From Sophora flavescens (lineage: Eukaryota > Streptophyta > Magnoliopsida > Fabales > Fabaceae): 64,000 nucleotides of DNA. The stretch covers positions 35,925,652-35,989,651 of the forward strand of contig CM061070.1 in NCBI GenBank assembly GCA_030762895.1, given 5' to 3'. The position numbers were made by a program, and so were the translations under genes. Of the stretch, positions 59,352 to 64,000 are shown piece after piece (the stretch's first letter is position 1; the number at the start of each line of letters is the position of its first letter). A model generated the notes under the pieces. It was given only the letters and a program-made list of their open reading frames with translations. It ran no database searches and had not been told where the DNA came from.

Positions 59352-59816
59352 TGTTGTGAACTCTGCTGTGAAGTCAGTCTTTGGACTGACGGCAGAAAGG
59401 AAACACACACACAGCTGTGTTGTAAACAATGCATAAAAGAAATTAAACAGAGAAAGAAGAAGAGCAAATGAGGCACAGGTTTATCGTGGTTCAAGCTCAG
59501 ATCAAAGCCCCTACATCCACACTGAGTCAATCTTATTGAGCAAACTGAAAAATTGCAGGACTTTACAGAAACTGAATGAAAAACACTCTGCCATTCACAC
59601 CTACATCAATGGCTATTTATACTAATGCTGAATATACAAACAGATAGGCTTCTATATCATAATGTGCACAAGAAGGAGTCTAAACAGTTACAACAAAAAC
59701 TAACTAACTCCCTAACTGATATCACTTTCTGTTATTCAACACTAAAACAACCAATACTTGATCTCCAATCAGTTAGCTTTAGCTCATTGATGATCCACAA
59801 TGCTAACATATTAACG
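59352..59816 (-). repeat. Copia-III 5' LTR
   Basis: Same sequence as 54972-55435 with the last base changed (A to G at 59816, altering the terminal CA). TATA candidate at 59612-59620. The primer site CTGATACCAA (59341-59350, minus TTGGTATCAG) adjoins it. Confidence 0.95.
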
Positions 59817-59821
59817 CAACA

Positions 59822-60480
59822 AAACACCAAGTTCCTCAACTCCTGGATGTGCGCTACACCCATAACAGAAACAATACAGACAGAGGCAACAAAAAAACAC
59901 AAATACAAAAAGGAGCAACAACACCCGCTTCTATTAAAATATGCTCTAGCACTCTTCTTTTAATTAATCTAACATGAGAAAAGCCGCATCATCAATCCTG
60001 TGAGTTTAGGCAACTCTGCAGCATCCCTGCACCAACTTCTACAAACACAGCAACCAAAACCACAAAACATGAACCAAAAGAAACTTTGCTCTAATCCTTT
60101 AAACTATCATCCCCAAAATCAGTACACCTGCAAAAGACACACCAGAAAAAGTAAAAACCAGTATTATCAAGACCACAGTATCTGAGTACCCTCCAATTGG
60201 GTCCCTTCTTTTGCAAGAGTATCTGCAATCTGGTTTGCCTCCTTATTTCTGTGAACAAAAGTAACATTTTTTAAAATACATAAGATATTTTGTAATTTAT
60301 TACAGAAAAAGCATAAATTTCATGGACAAATCTCCTTTCTATTAACCCATGCAATTACATTCTCCGAATCCGATTCAACTATGATTTCCGTATTTTTAAT
60401 CCACTCTTATTGTAACGACGTTTCAAGAGCAAATACAATTGCTATGGTCAAAATTGGAGAATTCATGTACACAAAGCAAC
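59822..60480 (-). pseudogene. LINE-3 C-terminal RNase H-like domain and 3' region
   Basis: Minus strand at about 60190-60420 reads as an RVT_3/RNase H-like domain: ESDSENVIAWVNRKE, then NVTFVHRNKEANQIADTLAKEG, with stops. 59822-60185 is the region after it, split from its tail at 54770-54971 by Copia-III. Upstream RT sequence is missing (5' truncation near 60490). A host RVT_3 gene fragment is a possible alternative. Confidence 0.7.
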
Positions 60481-60489
60481 ATGCACTCT

Positions 60490-60879
60490 AGAGTCTAGAG
60501 CAATGCAAAAGTGAAATGAGTCAGGGAGCAAATCTGACTCACTTCGGCTAAAATTTCTTCAGCTCAACAAAATTTGGGTTAGTTTTAACTTATTTACTTA
60601 ACTCTTCGGTTGGATGGGCTTAAATCGGATTGCTCCAGCTCAATCCTGAGAACATCATTGAATCAATCATTAAATGTATTTGAGGAAACAGAAATGTTTG
60701 TTGAAGATATATTGGGAATATCATATTTGCTTTTTTGTGGTATTCTTGAAATGAGTGTATATAAAGATGATAAAAATAAGTGAGTGATAGAAATAGAAAT
60801 ATACGGTGTCACATATGGTGTCTAAATTTTGTGTTCAAATAACACAACTCTTGAGGAAACTTAAGATATGATTCACACT
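60490..60879. other. unassigned sequence
   Basis: Low-complexity AT-rich DNA without a supported gene. Confidence 0.5.
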
Positions 60880-61232
60880 TAGGCTCTGTTTGGCAAGTCC
60901 AATAAGCTAGCTTATAGCTTATTTGACTAGCTTATAAGCTTGTTTGACTGAAATAGAGGTGTTTGGTAAACAAGCTTATCTCACTAGCTTATTTAGCTTA
61001 TGACTAGTAACTTATAGCTTATTGATTTTTCTTTTGTTTTTACCTCTATTCATTTAATGAAATTCTCACTTGACCATGTTTATAATAAATGTCATTTTAA
61101 ATTTATAAGCTAGTTCAACCGTTAATTTTAATACTTCAAATTCAATCCGTCAGCTATCAGTTATCAACTAAAAATTAGTTTATCAACTATCAGCTAGCTT
61201 ATCATCAATTATTTTTGTCAAACAAAATCTTA
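60880..61232. mobile_element. hAT-like MITE
   Basis: Ends TAGGCTCTGTTTGGCAAG at 60880 and the inverse of TAAGATTTTGTTTGACAAA at about 61232. The body is made of AGCTTAT / ATAAGCT repeats in both orientations, typical of legume hAT MITEs. ATTCACAC stands outside the left end and inverted (GTGTGAAT) outside the right end, so the inverted repeat may be longer; a direct duplication was not found. Confidence 0.7.
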
Positions 61233-61365
61233 ATAAATGTGTGAATATATATATATTGGATAAAGGTCCTTTATTTTGACAGCTCCAGCAATTTTTGTAG
61301 ACCTATCTATTGTACTTCTCTCTTAATCAGTACGAAAAAGAAATGTAGCTTAAATTTAATTGAGT

Positions 61366-61558
61366 AGTATTATTTTAACACTAAAATTGGACATCATGAG
61401 AATATCCTATTCTTTAATATGCTATGAATTTCTCTCTTTTTATTTGATTGGTTCATAACCTATTAAAGAGAAAGAAATTCACAGTCTACTAAATAGTAGG
61501 ATGTCCCTCGTGGGTGTCCAATTTTAATATTAAAATAACCCTACTCAATTTAATTATG
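61366..61558. mobile_element. short inverted-repeat MITE
   Basis: The left arm (TATTATTTTAACACTAAAATTGGACA) is the inverse of the right arm (TGTCCAATTTTAATATTAAAATAACCC). A second arm pair (TGAATTTCTCTCTTT / AAAGAAATTCACAG) surrounds a short centre. About 190 bp. A diverged relative seems to sit at 32943-33085 inside the MULE. Confidence 0.7.
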
Positions 61559-62139
61559 ACCATTCTTTTCGATTCGATCGTAAGCCGGGATACAATATAA
61601 ACACCTCAGCATCATGTTTTCCTGTTTGGTTTCGAATCTTTGCCTTCATTCAATAGACAACACCGTGTTGGAGTTTCACAGGCATAGTCCCCAGAATCCA
61701 TAGTCAGACAGAGTAGTAACCGATAGGTAGTGGATTTTCATGTTACTTATTGAACTCTAACGTTCCAATGTTGAAATCCTAGTTCTCTATGCTTTTGAAT
61801 TTTGATTGCCTCTTGCTTCAATAAATTTTTTTTTTTTGAGTATTGCTTCAATAATTTTGCTTGTCCCAAATTGGGAGAGAAAGTCCGATCATGTCATAGT
61901 CATAGGTCCTTTAGTTGAAATAATTGGACCCTATTGCTATTTTCCAAAAGTTGTTGGCTCAAGTTGCATATATGAATTTCCGTTTCTTAATAATTTGTAC
62001 TATAAAGCCGTCCTTTTTTTCTTTTTGGTTTTTTTTATCTACTTCAATGAATATCTCGCCATCAATCTGAGATGTGGATTAATCTTTTGGAGAAGTTTGT
62101 TCGGCACCTCGATAGGTAACATCCCTCCCAATTAAAGTT

Positions 62140-62165
62140 TTTTTCATACCCAAGACTCGAACCCG
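62140..62165 (-). repeat. tRNA-derived SINE-like relic (B box)
   Basis: Minus strand reads GGTCTCGGGTTCGAGTCTTGG, one mismatch in the B-box consensus GGTTCGANTCC. No convincing A box upstream and no cloverleaf, so it is a relic, not a tRNA gene. Confidence 0.4.
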
Positions 62166-62602
62166 AGACCATGGTTAAAAGATGAGAGATCTTTAACTTA
62201 GGTTTTTTTAACGAGTTTAGGACACTGATTAAAAAATTCAAAAATAACAAAATTTATTAAATAATTAAGTCTTTATCATCTCAAAATATGAAATATGTCA
62301 TTTTTCAATAAATTTTTTTTTTATTACTTAACCCGAGCCCCTAACATTCTCCTTTCATTTTCTTTTTTTATTACAACTATAATGCCGTCCTTTATTCGTA
62401 ATGCCCTGTTAATAGATCCAAATAGTCAATGCGTATCCAATATTTTGTATGGAAGTTTGTGACCATAAAACGAAAGCACAATTTTTTGGAGACAAATGTT
62501 ACGTGGTCTTAAAATATTATTGTTAGCTAGGGAATTAAAAGAAATAAATTTTCGGTTATAGGGATTTTTTTTTTTAATAGGGAAAACTCAATCAGCATTG
62601 GT

Positions 62603-62625
62603 AGGAATCGAACCCGGAACTTTGA
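62603..62625 (-). repeat. second tRNA-like relic (B box)
   Basis: Minus strand has GGTTCGATTCC exactly (62605-62615). A weak A-box-like TGGCACCTAGC lies about 32 bases upstream (inverse near 62647). Likely SINE remnant. Confidence 0.45.
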
Positions 62626-62881
62626 AGAGTCTAATTGAAGCGTGCTAGGTGCCATAAGGATATTTGTTAAAGAATCCAAAAAAAAGAGTTTATATTAGAA
62701 AACTAAGTATAACAATTTTCAAAATATTAAATATAGCATGTTTCCCATAAAAACTTTCATTTTTTGATTTATTAAATAATGTCCTAAAGACACTCGTTAA
62801 CATTCCCCTAACTTTTTATCGAAAAAGCGACCAAAAATGATATATTTATATATTAAGAAGTGATGTTTTCTTTTTTAATAA
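62626..62881. other. AT-rich flank of Gypsy-II
   Basis: No supported feature; ordinary AT-rich sequence up to the LTR start. Confidence 0.4.
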
Positions 62882-63383
62882 TGTACTGACCGAAGATATA
62901 AGGCCGATGATTGTCAATACAACCGAACTCATTCTCGTAAGTGGGCCGTGACCCGAACTCCCGTAAAGCCGAAGACCTATTAATACATTTGACACCCGAG
63001 GATAACTACTCGGGCCTATCCCACACCAGACCACGAATGAAGATATCTCCGCCCCGAGCTTTCCAGCCGCAACTGACTGGGCCGAATATCTCGCTGGTCC
63101 AAATATCTCTCCGTATAACTCGGAGCCTTATCCATATCATTGTCTAACTGCAATAACAATCCGATCCTAACAAGTAGGATCTGAGTAACCGTCTTACTCG
63201 AACGGTTGCACTAAAAATATCTATAAATAGGGGCTCAACCCCCTCATTTAGAACTACGTTTGCTTTGATTCCCATTTGAATACGTAGGAGCAGAATCTCA
63301 ATTCTGTCAAGCTAATTCCAAAAACACTCCCACTAGACCTTCTCCGGCCGAGTATCTCTCATCTGAGATATTTGGACGGAACA
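62882..63383 (+). repeat. Gypsy-II 5' LTR
   Basis: Ends ...GACGGAACA at 63383 directly before a primer site. The start is placed at TGTACTGACCGAAG (62882) for a TG..CA structure of about 502 bp. TATA box CTATAAATAG at 63221-63230. The opposite LTR is beyond the window, so the duplication cannot be tested. Confidence 0.8.
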
Positions 63384-63402
63384 TTTGGCGCCGTCTGTGG
63401 GA
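63384..63402 (+). promoter_or_regulatory. primer-binding site of Gypsy-II
   Basis: TTTGGCGCCGTCTGTGGG next to the LTR end, the form seen in many plant Tat-type Gypsy elements. Confidence 0.8.
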
Positions 63403-63433
63403 ATCGAAGCAAAACTTTCCCATACCACAAACA

Positions 63434-64000
63434 ATGGTGAGAACAAGGAGCGGGAACTGCAGGAGAGAGGAGCCAGAGAATGCTAACAACGGAGATAATG
63501 GGGAACGGTCCATAAACCCGGCTATGACAACCGACAACCCCGTTATCCAAGAACTCCTCGCACAAGTGGCGATGCTGAGAAAGGAGAATGAGGAGTTTCA
63601 GCGGCAGAACAGCCGTCGGGAACGAGAACAAAGCAGGGAAAGGTCCGCCTCTTCTCCTCGTGAGAGAGAGCGCCGGACAGCCGAGAACGAAGGGTCCAGA
63701 AACACGCGCAGAGAAGGAGGTCAACAACCTCGGGTTTCTCATCAGATTGACCGAGCAGATGAGGGGGAATTTCCTAGGCAGGCCCCTGAACTTTCACTTC
63801 CGGCAAATAGGCCTAATGAAAGGGCCGGCGTGCAGAGGCCTAGACATCCTTTCACCGATGCCATCATGGAGGTTCCTCTTCCATCCAACTACAAACCCAT
63901 AAACATTGACAGGTATGATGGCACCTCGGACCCGGAGCATCACTTAGATGCTTTCACTACTCAGATGTACCTCTTTACCGACGATGATGCTGTCATGTGT
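63434..64000 (+). CDS. Gypsy-II gag, 5' part (runs off the window)
   Basis: Open for all 189 codons from the ATG at 63434 to the window edge, without a stop. Begins MVRTRSGN. An acidic and Gln-rich coiled-coil-like segment (residues about 35-65, LLAQVAMLRKENEEFQRQ) is followed by an Arg-rich disordered stretch. Then comes the start of the gag domain (LPSNYKPINIDRYDGTSDPE, HLDAFTTQM at about residues 150-180), typical of Tat-lineage Gypsy gag. It begins 51 bases after the LTR, next to the primer site. No damage is visible, so this element may be recent. Confidence 0.93.
   Translation, partial: MVRTRSGNCRREEPENANNGDNGERSINPAMTTDNPVIQELLAQVAMLRKENEEFQRQNSRREREQSRERSASSPRERERRTAENEGSRNTRREGGQQPRVSHQIDRADEGEFPRQAPELSLPANRPNERAGVQRPRHPFTDAIMEVPLPSNYKPINIDRYDGTSDPEHHLDAFTTQMYLFTDDDAVMC

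Larger units (their letters stand above)
54972..59816 (-). mobile_element. Copia-III (Tork/Tnt1-like), complete ends, two LTRs
   Basis: LTRs at 54972-55435 and 59352-59816 share about 98% identity by eye, with roughly nine substitutions and two small indels in 465 bases. CAACA stands at 54967-54971 and 59817-59821, a perfect 5-bp duplication. Primer site and polypurine tract are in place. It is the youngest retroelement by structure in this window, but gag-pol is broken and an RT block is missing. Confidence 0.96.

Noticed and set aside
59240..59530. Open frame across the Copia-III LTR edge
   Set aside because: A similar frame occurs at the other LTR (54854-55213), so it is LTR sequence; the gag start at 59312 is in a different frame.

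Overview
This is plant nuclear DNA, almost certainly from a legume (Fabaceae). I infer that from Sirevirus-type Copia elements with an env-like reading frame, Tat/Ogre-type Gypsy LTRs, CACTA transposons, L1-type LINEs, GT-AG introns and AT-rich intergenic DNA; the species cannot be named from the sequence. No host gene could be supported. The window is a nest of transposable elements, and most of the value is in their order of insertion. 

Left third (1-22.7 kb): a Sirevirus-like Copia element on the minus strand (Copia-I; env-like frames, RNase H, RT and integrase at 1-4802; integrase, gag and 5' LTR at 14096-18092) is split by a 9.3-kb CACTA transposon (CACTA-A, 4803-14095, target duplication CAC). 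CACTA-A holds a broken TNP2-type transposase gene and a second multi-exon gene joining an En/Spm-family domain to a ULP1-like cysteine-protease domain. It also has a striking GC-rich array of TCACGGCCGTGA palindromes. A Gypsy gag region with its LTR follows (about 18.2-22.7 kb, minus). 

Middle (22.7-51 kb): a decayed minus-strand LINE (LINE-1) is split by a second CACTA copy (CACTA-B, 23377-29162, target duplication AAA). CACTA-B lost the transposase gene but keeps a nearly intact copy of the En/Spm-ULP1 gene. Next come a 942-bp MULE with a perfect 9-bp duplication, a LINE (LINE-2) with a perfect 16-bp duplication and a nested hAT-like MITE, a truncated Sirevirus-like element (Copia-II) whose LTR holds a solo LTR, and an inverted-repeat element split by a 2.6-kb Tat/Ogre-type solo LTR. 

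Right (51-64 kb): a roughly 3.5-kb imperfect palindrome (foldback element), whose arms carry about 190-bp tandem repeats and tRNA-like pol III A and B boxes, comes first. Then a LINE remnant (LINE-3) is split by a young Copia element with both LTRs (Copia-III, 54972-59816, duplication CAACA) whose RT catalytic block is deleted. Several MITE-like inverted repeats follow, and the window ends in the 5' LTR and open gag frame of a Gypsy element. 

The strongest candidates for a second look are the CACTA family (En/Spm-ULP1 gene, paired hairpin subterminal repeats, palindromic GC array) and the foldback with pol III-like boxes.
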